Notes under the pieces: generated by a model
The model's database searches: none
Seen by the model: only the letters and a program-made list of their open reading frames with translations
Told to the model about the DNA's origin: nothing
Program-made: the position numbers and the translations under genes
From: Desulfosporosinus sp.
GTDB lineage: Bacteria; Bacillota; Desulfitobacteriia; Desulfitobacteriales; Desulfitobacteriaceae
DNA length: 58,723 nucleotides
Reading direction: 5' to 3'
Assembly: GCA_031292095.1 (NCBI GenBank)
Contig: JARLHU010000237.1
Location: forward strand, 1 to 58,723
Shown: piece by piece, positions 1-8,452 of the stretch
Position numbering within the stretch: position 1 is the first letter of the stretch
Layout of the letters: every line of letters starts with the position of its first letter

Positions 1-2
1 CA

Positions 3-269
3 GTTGCTGTTGATGGGGAAACGCTAAAAGAATTAATTGATGAGCACAAAGCCTATTTGCAAAAAGGTTTTGACGAAGGATGGATACTTGTATCCGGCCC
101 CAAATCAAAAGGTGGTGGAGGGATTATTTTTATGAAGGGTGCATCATTGAAAGATGCTGAAAATTATTTTTCGTCTGATCCTTTAAAAAAATCAGGTGTA
201 CAGGATTATGAGATAATAGAATTCGAGTTGCATGACTGTCAACCGATGCTAAAGGATTGGTTCGAATAA
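3..269 (+). CDS. YciI-like (YCII domain) protein, 5' end outside window
   Basis: The reading frame is open from the first full codon of the window, so the N-terminus is missing; the TTG at 57 is internal. The visible 88 residues have the YCII pattern: a helix of the DEHKAYLQKGFDEGW type, a strand with VSGPK, a Gly-rich turn, and an FSSDPL segment followed by an IIEFELHD strand. YCII proteins are small ferredoxin-like-fold proteins of mostly unknown function, often with a conserved His-Asp pair. The gene fragments just downstream suggest it lies at the edge of a decaying region. No function is assigned beyond the family. Confidence 0.7.
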   Translation, partial: VAVDGETLKELIDEHKAYLQKGFDEGWILVSGPKSKGGGGIIFMKGASLKDAENYFSSDPLKKSGVQDYEIIEFELHDCQPMLKDWFE

Positions 270-270
270 G

Positions 271-417
271 TCGGTTATCAATTTCAGCTTACTTACTGAG
301 GTCCACCCATTGATTGAGCCATTTCCACTTGAACAAGTGTCAGTGGCGTATGAAAAAATGATGAATGCCAACGTTCGCTTTAGGGCTGTTTTGACAATGG
401 GATCGTCAAGTAAATAA
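271..417 (+). pseudogene. C-terminal remnant of a zinc-type alcohol dehydrogenase
   Basis: Frame 1 reads about 48 codons to TAA at 415-417. The peptide contains HPLIEPFPLEQVSVAYEKMM followed by RFRAVLTM, which is the usual C-terminal end of medium-chain Zn-dependent alcohol dehydrogenases (the P-I-E-x-x-P-L segment, then A-Y-x-x-M, then R-x-V-L). The Rossmann fold and all metal ligands are absent. No start codon or ribosome site is seen. It is a relic, not a gene. Confidence 0.65.
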
Positions 418-522
418 TTGAGCACAATAAGATGGATACTGGAAAATGCTCCGATTACTCCAGCAGACTTGGAGAAAGTTGCTCATGCAAATGCTGAACG
501 GTTACTGAAGATAACAAATTGA
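418..522 (+). pseudogene. C-terminal remnant of an amidohydrolase-type TIM-barrel enzyme
   Basis: Directly after the TAA of the preceding fragment, the same frame continues for 34 codons and ends in ENAPITPADLEKVAHANAER followed by LLKI. This is the typical last helix pair of amidohydrolase_2-type metal-dependent hydrolases (the N-A-E-R-L-L signature). All catalytic parts are absent. Two unrelated C-termini abutting in one frame point to successive deletions. The rest up to 601 holds nothing recognisable. Confidence 0.55.
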
Positions 523-601
523 AGGCCACGTAAATATTGATTCATGAATATTAGAAAACATGGAGGTGAATCGGAGCTAATTTAAAAAGGCTCTGGAATG
601 A

Positions 602-814
602 ATGAAGATAGCGAACGGTGTGGAGGCTCTTGAACTAACTAGCGTTACAGATGGTCAATTATCCGGTCCTAATCCGTTAGCGACCTTTGATATGAATGAA
701 GCAAACAAATCACTTAAAAAACTAGCGCAATATGATATTGAAACTGTTATCTGTTATCACGGGGGCGTATTTAGAGAGAATGCGCAACAGCGGATTCTTC
801 AGTTAGCCGAATAA
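602..814 (+). pseudogene. Internally deleted metallo-beta-lactamase-fold hydrolase
   Basis: The 70-residue product begins MKIANGVEALEL and then jumps to a C-terminal stretch containing SLKKLAQYDIETVICYHGGV. Both ends match the intact MBL-fold protein at 6197-6937 on the minus strand (MKIANGIYMLEI at its start, SLKKITQYDIETVICYHGGV near its end). Roughly 165 residues between them are missing, including the HxHxDH metal site. This is an in-frame internal deletion of a paralogue, almost certainly non-functional as a hydrolase. Confidence 0.8.
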
Positions 815-901
815 TCATTAGTTTAGTAGAGGATCATAGGCGGCGTTTAACGCTGCTTTGAAATTTAGGTCGGAGCTACGGCAGAATGGAGGTTAATTAT
901 C

Positions 902-1711
902 GTGCAATACAGAAGAATCGGTTAAAACGGTCCTCTCGTTTCTGCAATTGGGTTAGGGTGCATGGGTATGTCGGGTGTTTATGGTGAAACCGATCGGAAA
1001 GAGAGTATCTCGACAATTCATGCTGCTCTTGAAGCGGGTATTAATTTGCTGGATACAGGAGACTTTTATGGCATGGGTCATAACGAACTCCTCATACGAG
1101 ATGCCTTACTAGGTTATCAGCGTGAAAAAGCGTTCATTGCAGTGAAATTTGGGGCATTGCGAACTCCCGATGGAGCATGGAGTGGTTATGATAGCCGTCC
1201 ACAAGCGATGAAAAATTTTCTAGCATATACCTTGCAGAGACTTAATGTAGATTATATCGATTTGTATCAACCAGCTCGTATTGATCCAAACGTGCCTATC
1301 GAAGAAACAGTTGGAGCCATTGCCGATATGGTGAAAGCTGGATATGTGCGTTATATTGGTTTGTCTGAAGCTGGAGAAGAAACCATACGGCGAGCACATA
1401 AAGTTCATCCGATAAGCTGGTTGCAGATCGAGTATTCTCTCTTTAGTCGGAATGTCGAAGCTAAAATCTTACCAACCTTACGAGAATTAGGCATCTCACT
1501 TTCAGCATATGGTATATTTTCACGAGGATTATTAAGTGGGGTGTGGGATAAAAATCGTTTGTCTAATCGGAATGACGCACGGAATCTAAGTGCGATCCTG
1601 CTATTTGAGCATTGGTGTATTTCCAACGGCGTTGGTCCTAAAGGCCCTGAGTTTCAGGAAAAAAATAAATACATAAGAAGTCCTATTATTAAACAACGAA
1701 GCATAAATTAA
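902..1711 (+). pseudogene. Aldo/keto reductase, disrupted
   Basis: From GTG 902, with a GGAGG site about 12 bases upstream, the frame reads VQYRRIG, then an in-frame TAA at 923-925, then NGPLVSAIGLGCMGMSGVYG, the standard N-terminus of the AKR family. The body is well preserved: the Asp of LLDTGDFYG, the catalytic Tyr region, the Lys of AVKFG, and VDYIDLYQ. After RGLLSG the C-terminus degenerates and ends early, near 250 residues instead of about 320. A nonsense codon plus a degraded C-terminus make this a pseudogene. Translation from ATG 962 would lack the first beta strand. Confidence 0.8.
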
Positions 1712-2042
1712 TGGGGGCATTTTGGGATTCTTGCGCAAGGCGTGGTAAATTAAAAAGTTAAGGCTGGATACCTACAGGTTTTCACATTATGATATACCGC
1801 TTATTCTAACTAAGGATGAGTATGATATACCGTTTCTGAATACTACGAAGATACATGTGGAAAGTTCAATTAGGTATTGCTTAATGGAATATTAAACCAA
1901 AAACCTACTTTGTGGCAGCTTTGTATAACACAGCTTTGAGAAACAGTTTTCAATAAAAAGGCTCGTCGCTGAACTTGAATATATTTGGTAAAATATAAAT
2001 ATAGAAAATGTTATATGTATTTTGAGAGGAAATGGTGTTGGA
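1712..2042. other. Intergenic stretch, no gene seen
   Basis: AT-rich sequence between the broken aldo/keto reductase and the methyltransferase. A 12-base direct repeat (TATGATATACCG) occurs near 1786 and 1828. No convincing ORF, terminator or promoter was recognised. Confidence 0.5.
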
Positions 2043-2825
2043 ATGAAGAACTCAACCGACAGGGGTTTGGCAATGGACAGTAAAGAAAAATTCACGAGCA
2101 AAGTGTCTGACTATGTAAAGTATCGTCCTAATTATGCAGTAGAGTTTGTCAATTACCTCTTCAACGATATAGAAGTATCGAGAAGTGTTGTTGCCGATAT
2201 TGGAGCAGGGACAGGAATTCTAACAAAATTACTCGCGTCTAAAGTGCAGAAAATCTATGCAGTAGAACCAAATTTTAATATGCGTTCAGCCTGTGAAGGA
2301 TATTGTGATGAATTTGTAAACTTTGTAGCGGTTAATGGAAGTGCAGAGTCCACAACTCTGTTCGATAAATCTGTGGACTTTATTACTGTTGGACAGGCTT
2401 TTCATTGGTTTGATCGACATAGAGCAAAAATTGAGTTTCAACGGATACTTAGGAAAAATGGAAAGGTTATTCTTGTGTGGAACAGTAGAGTGGCAGAAAA
2501 TGTATTTATCAGAGAAAACTATGAATTGTTTAGACAGGTTTGCCCAGAATTTGTAGGCTTTTCTGGTGGGAGCAATGCTAGCCCTGAATCATATAGTGAT
2601 TTCTTTAAGAATGGATACTGTGATTATAGAGTATTTGAAAACGACAGGCTATTAACGTTAGAAGCTTATATAGGAAGTAGCTTATCTGCATCGTATGCTC
2701 CGACAGAAAGCGATGGAAATTATAAAGAATTCATTGACGGCTTAAAAGAGTTGTTTAATAAGTACAGCATTAACGGAAATCTTTTATTACCAAACAGAAC
2801 TCATAGCTATGTCGGCGAGATATAA
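2043..2825 (+). CDS. Class I SAM-dependent methyltransferase
   Basis: About 260 residues. Motif I is clear as VADIGAGTGILTKLL with the acidic motif II residue in IYAVEPN, then FDKSVDFITVGQAFHWFD (motif IV), the Methyltransf_11 type of small-molecule methyltransferase. The N-terminal FTSKVSDYVKYRPNY matches the usual F-x-x-x-A-x-x-Y-x-x-Y-R-P lead of this group. The substrate cannot be told. ATG 2043 is preferred because GAGAGGA lies about 12 bases upstream; ATG 2073 is a possible alternative. It stands alone, with decayed sequence on its left and unrelated genes on its right. Confidence 0.8.
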   Translation: MKNSTDRGLAMDSKEKFTSKVSDYVKYRPNYAVEFVNYLFNDIEVSRSVVADIGAGTGILTKLLASKVQKIYAVEPNFNMRSACEGYCDEFVNFVAVNGSAESTTLFDKSVDFITVGQAFHWFDRHRAKIEFQRILRKNGKVILVWNSRVAENVFIRENYELFRQVCPEFVGFSGGSNASPESYSDFFKNGYCDYRVFENDRLLTLEAYIGSSLSASYAPTESDGNYKEFIDGLKELFNKYSINGNLLLPNRTHSYVGEI

Positions 2826-3112
2826 GTGGATTCCCAATAATACAAGTAGTATGGATTATTGCAAATCAGAAGTGTTGTAACGGTATAATCCTGATTTACA
2901 TAAGGGGTTCAAAAGAAGCTGAAATAATTTGCTATCGGGGCGGGGAGCAATTAATGCTTTTTTCTTGTCTTATATTTATGGCGTTTTGTCAATCTAGATG
3001 GTCTACCTCGTATCAGCGGATAAGGCGGGATTAGTTGGGAGGACAGGCATAGAATTGTTAAAGGCGGTTGTTGTCGGTAGTTAAAATACATGAACTAAGG
3101 AGAAAGAGATGC

Positions 3113-3601
3113 GTGAATCCACAAGAACAAGTATTTAAAGTGTTGAATGCTTTAAAAATTGAATTCCAGACTATTAGCCATCCAGCTGTTTTTACAGTAG
3201 AGGATATGGGCTACTTAAACATAACTCAATATGGTGATGTGTGTAAAAACTTGTTTTTAAGTGATTCTAATAGAAAACGGCATTTCCTTGTTGTTTTAGA
3301 TAAGGACAAAAAGGCCGATTTGAAAAGTATTCAAAATCAACTGGGTTGCACCAGATTAAGCTTTGCTTCTGAAGAAAGGCTTTATAAATACTTGCATCTT
3401 CAAAAAGGCGAAGTCGGCCCGCTAGGAATAATTAATGACACTGATGCTTATGTAGAGGTTGTACTGGACAATGATTTAGCAGGGAAATGCAAGCTTGGGT
3501 TTCATCCCAATGATAATACGGCTACGGTATGGATTTCTTTTGATGCCTTAAAAGAAATTATCGAGCAAAATGGGAATCCAATTCACTTCATAAATATTTG
3601 A
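3113..3601 (+). CDS. YbaK/ProX-type aminoacyl-tRNA deacylase-like protein
   Basis: 162 residues of the YbaK/prolyl-tRNA-editing fold. Seen: TISHPAVFTVEDM near the N-terminus, KNLFLSDSNRKRHFLVVLD, a mid-protein Lys-rich segment, EVGPLGIIND (the conserved G-x-G-P-x-G-l loop) and a C-terminal VWISFDALKEII. Family members hydrolyse mischarged tRNA in trans; this one resembles the ProXp/PrdX subgroup. GTG 3113 is chosen because AAGGAGAAA precedes it by about 8 bases; the frame is open further upstream without a ribosome site. No operon partner. Confidence 0.8.
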   Translation: MNPQEQVFKVLNALKIEFQTISHPAVFTVEDMGYLNITQYGDVCKNLFLSDSNRKRHFLVVLDKDKKADLKSIQNQLGCTRLSFASEERLYKYLHLQKGEVGPLGIINDTDAYVEVVLDNDLAGKCKLGFHPNDNTATVWISFDALKEIIEQNGNPIHFINI

Positions 3602-3793
3602 GTCATTCTATAAACGAGTGTACCTGCGGGATTTTTACTGTTTTTTGTCTCTTTTAGGTCAAAATGTCAGCCGTTTTATGGGTGAAAAACTTCAAAAATA
3701 AACCAAGAAGAGGGTCACTATGAAAAACAACTATACGTTCAGTCACATACGAGTTTCCAAAAGTATTAAATAACTAAAAGGGGATATGTAATT

Positions 3794-5359
3794 TTGAAAA
3801 TCAAAAAGAGTTTTCTATGCCTAATGAGTGCTGTTACTATCCTAGGTACTTTGTCCACTAGTGTACTAGCGGCTAGTACCCTAGTACCGCCCGTCATCCC
3901 ACCTCAAAGTTCACAAATAGCAGTAACAAGAGTAGCTGGAGCTGACAGAGTTAAAACTTCTGTAGCTGTGGCCGACGCAGGGTGGACTCAGTCAGATTAT
4001 GCAGTAATTGCCTATGCCTGGGATTTTCCAGACGCTGTTAGCGCAGCACCACTAGCCTACAAATATTCTGCGCCAATCCTACTCACTGACACCGCTAATC
4101 TGAGCGCAGACACCTCAGCAGAACTAACAAAACTCGCCGTAAAACATGTACTCATCGTAGGCGGCACTGGAGCGGTCTCCGATAACGTAGCGTCACAAAT
4201 AACTGCATTAGGGCCAGATGTACAGCGCTTAAGCGGTGCAGATAGATACGCCACTTCAATCGCTATCGCCACTGCAGTTGGTAACACTGGAACAATTGTA
4301 ATCACAAACGGATACAACCCATACGAAGCACTCTCTATCTCGCCAATAGCGGCAAAACTAGGTATGCCTATCCTCCTGACAGCACGGGACTCAGTACCGT
4401 CTGAAATAGCGAACTATCTAAGTCAAAACACTATCACTCAAACCTATGTTCTCGGCAAAGCAGACGGCACAACGTCTGATGATGGAGTAGCTGATAATTC
4501 AGCATTTCCAAACCCAACAAGAATCACAGGCGATAATCTATACCAAAGAAATGTGAACATAACCAAGTTATTCAGTAGCAACCTAAAATTCTCCAAAGTT
4601 TATTTGGCAACCGGAAAAGCCTTTGCCGATGCTTTAGCAGGATCAGCTTTAGCAGCAACCACCGGATCACCTCTAATATTTGTAGATAACGATACGCCTC
4701 AAATGACAAAAGACTTCATAACGTCCGAAGCAGGCTCTGTAACAAGCGTCTGTGTTTTAGGCGGCACTGGAGCTATCACGGACAATACAGTACAGACGGT
4801 TGAATCTTTATTGGGATCTAACAGCCCAAAAACGTGGACTTCAGCACCTGCAATGCAAATCGATATCACAAAGCAATATCATGCAACTATTCACACAACC
4901 ATGGGTGACATAGGTGTAAACTTATTCACAAAAGACGCGCCAAAAACAGTAAACAACTTAGTATTCTTAGCGTCCAACAACTTCTACAATAACGTTCCGT
5001 TTCACAGAGTACTAAAAACTTTCATGATTCAAACTGGGGATCCAACTGGTACTGGAACAGGCGGACCCGGCTATAAATTTGCAGATGAATTGTCCTCGGC
5101 ACATACCTATGCACCTGGAATAGTGGCCATGGCTAATGCAGGTCCAAATACAAATGGTAGTCAATTCTTCATTTGCTCAGGTGCTGATTCAACTTACTTA
5201 GATAAAAATCCCAACTATACAATTTTTGGGCAAGTAGATTCAGGTATGGATGTTGTAAATAAGATAGCAGATGTACCGGTAGGTCCAAGTCCTTCAGGTG
5301 AAGTAAGCGCACCGACTACTTCAGTCCTCATGAAGTCTATTGAAATTCAAGAAAAGTAA
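3794..5359 (+). CDS. Secreted cell-wall-binding (CWB2) protein fused to a cyclophilin-type PPIase
   Basis: 521 residues. A signal peptide (KIKKSFLCLMSAVTILGT, cleavage near SVLA-AS) is followed by three CWB2-type repeats (about residues 45-345), recognised by R-x-A-G-A-D-R, F-x-D-A-x-x-A-x-P and VGGTGAVSD-like segments. Residues 365-521 form a cyclophilin domain: HTTMGDIGVNLF, FHRVLKTFMIQTGDPTGTG, NTNGSQFFI and TIFGQV. CWB2 repeats bind anionic wall polymers, so this should be a wall-anchored extracellular prolyl isomerase. The start is TTG 3794 behind AAAAGGGGA. The codon style is A-rich and unlike the genes nearby. A similar AAAGGGGAT leader precedes the next gene. Confidence 0.9.
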   Translation: MKIKKSFLCLMSAVTILGTLSTSVLAASTLVPPVIPPQSSQIAVTRVAGADRVKTSVAVADAGWTQSDYAVIAYAWDFPDAVSAAPLAYKYSAPILLTDTANLSADTSAELTKLAVKHVLIVGGTGAVSDNVASQITALGPDVQRLSGADRYATSIAIATAVGNTGTIVITNGYNPYEALSISPIAAKLGMPILLTARDSVPSEIANYLSQNTITQTYVLGKADGTTSDDGVADNSAFPNPTRITGDNLYQRNVNITKLFSSNLKFSKVYLATGKAFADALAGSALAATTGSPLIFVDNDTPQMTKDFITSEAGSVTSVCVLGGTGAITDNTVQTVESLLGSNSPKTWTSAPAMQIDITKQYHATIHTTMGDIGVNLFTKDAPKTVNNLVFLASNNFYNNVPFHRVLKTFMIQTGDPTGTGTGGPGYKFADELSSAHTYAPGIVAMANAGPNTNGSQFFICSGADSTYLDKNPNYTIFGQVDSGMDVVNKIADVPVGPSPSGEVSAPTTSVLMKSIEIQEK

Positions 5360-5385
5360 TACTCATAACAATCTTGAAGCTCTAA

Positions 5386-5438
5386 TTGATAAGGAGTGAT
5401 CCTCATTGGAATCTAATTTGAAGATTACTCCTTATCAA
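5386..5438 (+). terminator. Inverted repeat downstream of the CWB2-cyclophilin gene
   Basis: The arms TTGATAAGGAGT and ACTCCTTATCAA are perfectly complementary (12 bp) around a 29-base loop. A second, shorter pairing with a T-run follows at about 5456-5467. It probably ends transcription of the gene at 3794. Confidence 0.5.
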
Positions 5439-5534
5439 GAAAGTCTAGTACAAGAGCTTTTTTTGTGTTTTAAGAGAGCTTAACTTATAATAATGAAATG
5501 GTTATCAAATTGACTTAAAGGGGATGTTTATAAA

Positions 5535-6023
5535 TTGGAGAAAGATATTACCACTCAACAAAATACAACTAATCCAAAAACGATTAACGTTAAGACAATG
5601 ATTAATGACGAGCAATATTCAGGGACCCAAAACCTCACTAAATTAGAGAGCCTGGCTAAAGATAATCCAAACGATGCCACTGCCCAGATAAACGCTGGTA
5701 TATCGGCTTATGCCAATGCCAATTACACAAAGGCAATCGAATATTACAATAATGCAATTAAAATAGACCCTAAGAATGGGGTGGCTTATAATAATCTAGG
5801 GAACGTTTATTATAGAGGTTTAAGCAAACCGAATATTGCATTGACTTACTATGAAAAAGCAACCCAAGTTGAACCCTCTTATAACTATGGATGGCTTAAC
5901 CTAGCTCTTTGTCAACAAAATTTAGGAGACAAAGCGGCAGCCAAAACCACTATCGCCCAAGGCCTAAAAGTGTTAGACGCTAATGATACGATAGCAGCAT
6001 CCTTAAAGGAGCTGCAGGGATAA
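5535..6023 (+). CDS. TPR-repeat protein
   Basis: 162 residues, without signal peptide or membrane segment. At least three tetratricopeptide repeats are visible from residue 45: AQINAGISAYANANYTKAIE, then VAYNNLGNVYYRGLSKPNIA, then YGWLNLALCQQNLGDKAAAK, each with the W/L-G-Y-A-F-A-P spacing (for example the DPKNG and EPSYN turns). The N-terminal 45 residues are Thr/Asn-rich and probably unstructured. TPR proteins are scaffolds; no partner can be named. The start is TTG 5535 with AAAGGGGA about 10 bases upstream. Confidence 0.75.
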   Translation: MEKDITTQQNTTNPKTINVKTMINDEQYSGTQNLTKLESLAKDNPNDATAQINAGISAYANANYTKAIEYYNNAIKIDPKNGVAYNNLGNVYYRGLSKPNIALTYYEKATQVEPSYNYGWLNLALCQQNLGDKAAAKTTIAQGLKVLDANDTIAASLKELQG

Positions 6024-6149
6024 ATTAAGTAATACCATGCGAGTCAGTGCAGCAATAGCAAAAATTAGTATGAAGAAAGCCCTCCTGCTAGAATGGTAAG
6101 GGGTTTCATTATGAAGTTGAAAACCGTAAATTGCATAGATTTTAGCAAG

Positions 6150-6180
6150 GATATAGCAGATGTTTAACATCTGCTATATC
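6150..6180. terminator. Bidirectional terminator hairpin between convergent genes
   Basis: A perfect 14-bp stem (GATATAGCAGATGT and its complement) closes a TTA loop. It lies between the convergent TPR gene (plus) and MBL-fold gene (minus) and probably serves both. Confidence 0.65.
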
Positions 6181-6196
6181 AATAATATTTTATATG

Positions 6197-6937
6197 TTAT
6201 AAACCGTTTGCCAGTTCTGCTATGCGTTTGTTGGTGTTGTCCTTATAGACACCGCCATGATAGCAGATTACAGTTTCAATATCATACTGCGTTATCTTTT
6301 TCAAGGATTCCATACTTGAATTTGTATCAAAATTAGATGTTTGTGGGGCTTGAATAAGCGCGCCTCCTTGAACCTGTAGAATATCCCCTGCGATGAGTAC
6401 CTTGTAATGTTTGCTATACAGAGAAATATGACCTGGTGTGTGACCTGGTGTGTAAACGACAGTTATTCCCCCACTGTACGGCAATTCTTCCCCATCGGTA
6501 AGCGTTTCATCTATACTGGATTTATTGTTTTCGTAAAAGGCTTTCATTTTTTCATAGATTGCTTTCATTTCATTAGGTAACGAGTTCAGATGTGCTTCGA
6601 GTTGAGCTACCTTAACCGGGAGCTTCTCACCCTGGATATATGCTTTTTCTTCTTTATGGGCAAGCACTTTGACACTATTAGGTAACTCTTTCAGAATGTT
6701 CGAAAGGCTTCCAACATGGTCAATATCTTGATGAGTGAGAATTACCATGTTAAGTTTAGCAAATGATACCCCCACTTTCTCAATTGCCTCGCGAATTAGG
6801 GGTAGTTGACCAGGGAATCCTGTATCAATCAGGATTACTGTATCGTTATCCCAAATCAGCGTTGGATTAATGACACTCGGCGTTCCCAGGATATTGGCCG
6901 ATATTTCAAGCATATAAATTCCATTAGCTATTTTCAT
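6197..6937 (-). CDS. Metallo-beta-lactamase-fold hydrolase
   Basis: 246 residues. The metal-binding core is intact: LTHQDIDHVGS (HxHxDH with Q-D-I between), TPGHTPGHISLYS (third ligand), LIAGDIL (bridging Asp) and ICYHGGV (final His). This fits the glyoxalase-II-like branch of the MBL superfamily, with two metal ions in the active site; the substrate is unknown. ATG 6937 has a GAGAGGAG site about 7 bases upstream. A deleted relic of a close paralogue lies at 602-814, so this family was once duplicated here. Confidence 0.85.
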   Translation of the reverse strand: MKIANGIYMLEISANILGTPSVINPTLIWDNDTVILIDTGFPGQLPLIREAIEKVGVSFAKLNMVILTHQDIDHVGSLSNILKELPNSVKVLAHKEEKAYIQGEKLPVKVAQLEAHLNSLPNEMKAIYEKMKAFYENNKSSIDETLTDGEELPYSGGITVVYTPGHTPGHISLYSKHYKVLIAGDILQVQGGALIQAPQTSNFDTNSSMESLKKITQYDIETVICYHGGVYKDNTNKRIAELANGL

Positions 6938-7191
6938 TTATTATTCTCCTCTCAATTATGAACAAATACTATAGGTCAATTGCGCTCAACCCATAGTATC
7001 ATACTTCCAAATTAGACTCAATATTAAAATTAATTATTATATCACATAAATAAATATTTGTCAAGATTAAAAAATAAACTTTGCATTTTATTTTCATTCA
7101 AAATTATATATCTATACTGTATATTCCCCTTTATTTTAGAGGAACTCGCAATCTTGAGGCTTTTTCTTTTCGCAAAAGGAGAGTGAGAAGG

Positions 7192-7347
7192 GTGCTCGAC
7201 CCCAATGTTATTAAAGGTTCTATTCTAGACGTAATATCAGATGCGGCAAATTTAGTTACCTCAAGTATCCCGTGGCGGGTTTGGTTGATGATTATTCTAG
7301 CAGTTGGGGTAAATCTGCTTGCTAGAAAGTGTCCGATAATCCGTTGA
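7192..7347 (+). CDS. Small single-span membrane protein
   Basis: A 51-codon ORF from GTG 7192 with AAAAGGAGA about 9 bases upstream. The product starts VLDPNVIKGSILDVISDAAN, followed by one hydrophobic segment (WLMIILAVGVNLLA) and a short basic tail. The open frame extends upstream to 7081, but that part is AT-rich, lacks a ribosome site and reads like noncoding sequence. The family is not recognised. An inner-membrane location is likely; function unknown. Confidence 0.45.
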   Translation: MLDPNVIKGSILDVISDAANLVTSSIPWRVWLMIILAVGVNLLARKCPIIR

Positions 7348-7419
7348 TCTGTCAAATGAGGAGTGTGTGATCCAGCGCAAAGGTTATGGATTTAGTGTGA
7401 ATTATTCTATCTCAACAAA

Positions 7420-7634
7420 TGGGTTCTGTGGAAACTATAGAATATTGATGGTATAATATAATTCGTATAGTAGGTAACCTTTGTATAACCCTCATCGGAA
7501 ACGGTGGGGGCCTTATTTGTTGGTAGGTCCTGTTACGACGTATAATAAACCTAATATCGGGAACGATACTTTTATGTAGTAGATTTCCCCTTTACGTAGC
7601 CCACTGCCTTTCGGTATTGGGCTTTTATTTTATT
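7420..7634 (+). other. Hairpin-rich intergenic region ending in a terminator
   Basis: Three stem-loops follow each other: 7489-7510 (9-bp stem with a GAAA loop), 7556-7569 (TATCG-GGAA-CGATA) and 7599-7634 (GCCCACTGCC paired with GGTATTGGGC, then a T-rich tail that looks like an intrinsic terminator). There is no ORF in this interval. It could be a structured leader RNA or small RNA with its own terminator. It does not match a riboswitch class that I know. Confidence 0.4.
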
Positions 7635-7707
7635 ATGGAGTTACAGGCTTTCCCCTTACTTCGCAGGAAAATTGTGAGATGATTAAGGCACATCTCTTTT
7701 ATCTCTT

Positions 7708-7740
7708 GTCCCCCATTTGTAAATAGTGGGGGACTTTTTT
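7708..7740. terminator. Intrinsic terminator
   Basis: An 8-bp GC-rich stem (GTCCCCCA / TGGGGGAC) with an 11-base loop, followed by six T on the plus strand. On the minus strand it lies just past the stop of the 36-residue gene at 7753-7863, so it may end both transcripts. Confidence 0.75.
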
Positions 7741-7752
7741 GTGTGGCTTAGC

Positions 7753-7863
7753 CTAGTCGCCCTCTTTTATATAAATCGCCTTTTCCAATTCGCGGACAAC
7801 CCACTTCTTTACTGTAGAGAATGTGACGCCAATCAGTGCTAAGATGATTACTAATTTAATCAT
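7753..7863 (-). CDS. 36-residue membrane peptide
   Basis: The minus-strand ORF starts at ATG 7863 with a strong GGGGAGATG site about 5 bases upstream and ends at TAG 7753-7755. The product begins MIKLVIILALIGVTFSTVKK and continues with an amphipathic charged tail ending in EGD. One N-terminal transmembrane helix is plausible. It is followed by an intrinsic terminator. Ribosome site, complete frame and terminator together argue for a real small gene of unknown function. Confidence 0.55.
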   Translation of the reverse strand: MIKLVIILALIGVTFSTVKKWVVRELEKAIYIKEGD

Positions 7864-8054
7864 TTCAACATCTCCCCATTGGTAATTCGGCTGAATGCCC
7901 ATTAGTTAGCAACATTTGGACTTCTTTTAATAACAGGAGCTATAATTGCTACTCAATGAGTGAATCAATAATATTAATAGTACGTGCACGATGAAAATTT
8001 GTCCCGACATATATATGAGTATGGTAAAATTTGTTATTGAAGGGATGTTGTGTG

Positions 8055-8303
8055 ATGTACTATTACGTTCAACCGGGAGATTCCATGCACAGTATTGCTA
8101 TGGCTTACAATACAACCGTTAGAGATTTGATGAATTTAAATCCTCAAATCAGCAATCCTCATCGAATCCATGTTGGTGAAAGAATTAAAGTTAGTAGCGG
8201 TAAGCATTGGGGTCATAATCAATGGGGCGGCAACAACGAATGGGGTCGCAATCAATGGCATGGTGGAGAAAATAAAAAACCTTCAAAACATCATGGTCGG
8301 TAG
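8055..8303 (+). CDS. LysM-domain protein with His/Trp/Gly/Asn-rich tail
   Basis: 82 residues. Residues 1-47 are one LysM domain: YYYVQPGDSMHSIAMAYNTT, then the LMNLNPQISNPHRIHVGERI stretch (the N-P-x-I and G-x-x-I pattern). The rest is low-complexity (WGHNQWGGNNEW-like) and basic. There is no signal peptide, which is usual for LysM proteins placed on the spore by the mother cell (SafA/SpoVID type). The domain binds N-acetylglucosamine polymers. ATG 8055 follows GAAGGG by 11 bases. A spore coat or cortex-binding role is an inference from architecture and neighbourhood. Confidence 0.8.
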   Translation: MYYYVQPGDSMHSIAMAYNTTVRDLMNLNPQISNPHRIHVGERIKVSSGKHWGHNQWGGNNEWGRNQWHGGENKKPSKHHGR

Positions 8304-8363
8304 AAGGGTTGGAATTAGTAGTAGTAATCAATAGAGCGAGCTATTGCTAATTGTAGCTATAGA

Positions 8364-8392
8364 AAAGGACCGTAGTTAATACGGTCCTTTTT
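8364..8392 (+). terminator. Intrinsic terminator after the LysM gene
   Basis: An 11-bp perfect stem (AAAGGACCGTA / TACGGTCCTTT) with a 5-base loop and T-run, about 60 bases past the LysM stop codon. Confidence 0.8.
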
Positions 8393-8452
8393 ACTAGGTG
8401 CCCTTGTCAAAAAAGCAGAATCATATTGCGCCCGTTTTGAGACGATCTCGAC

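Noticed and set aside
7081..7191. Upstream extension of the small membrane protein at 7192
   Set aside because: AT-rich, no ribosome site, and a strong site exists just before GTG 7192.
7489..7510. Hairpin considered as part of a c-di-GMP riboswitch
   Set aside because: The conserved GEMM core residues are missing.
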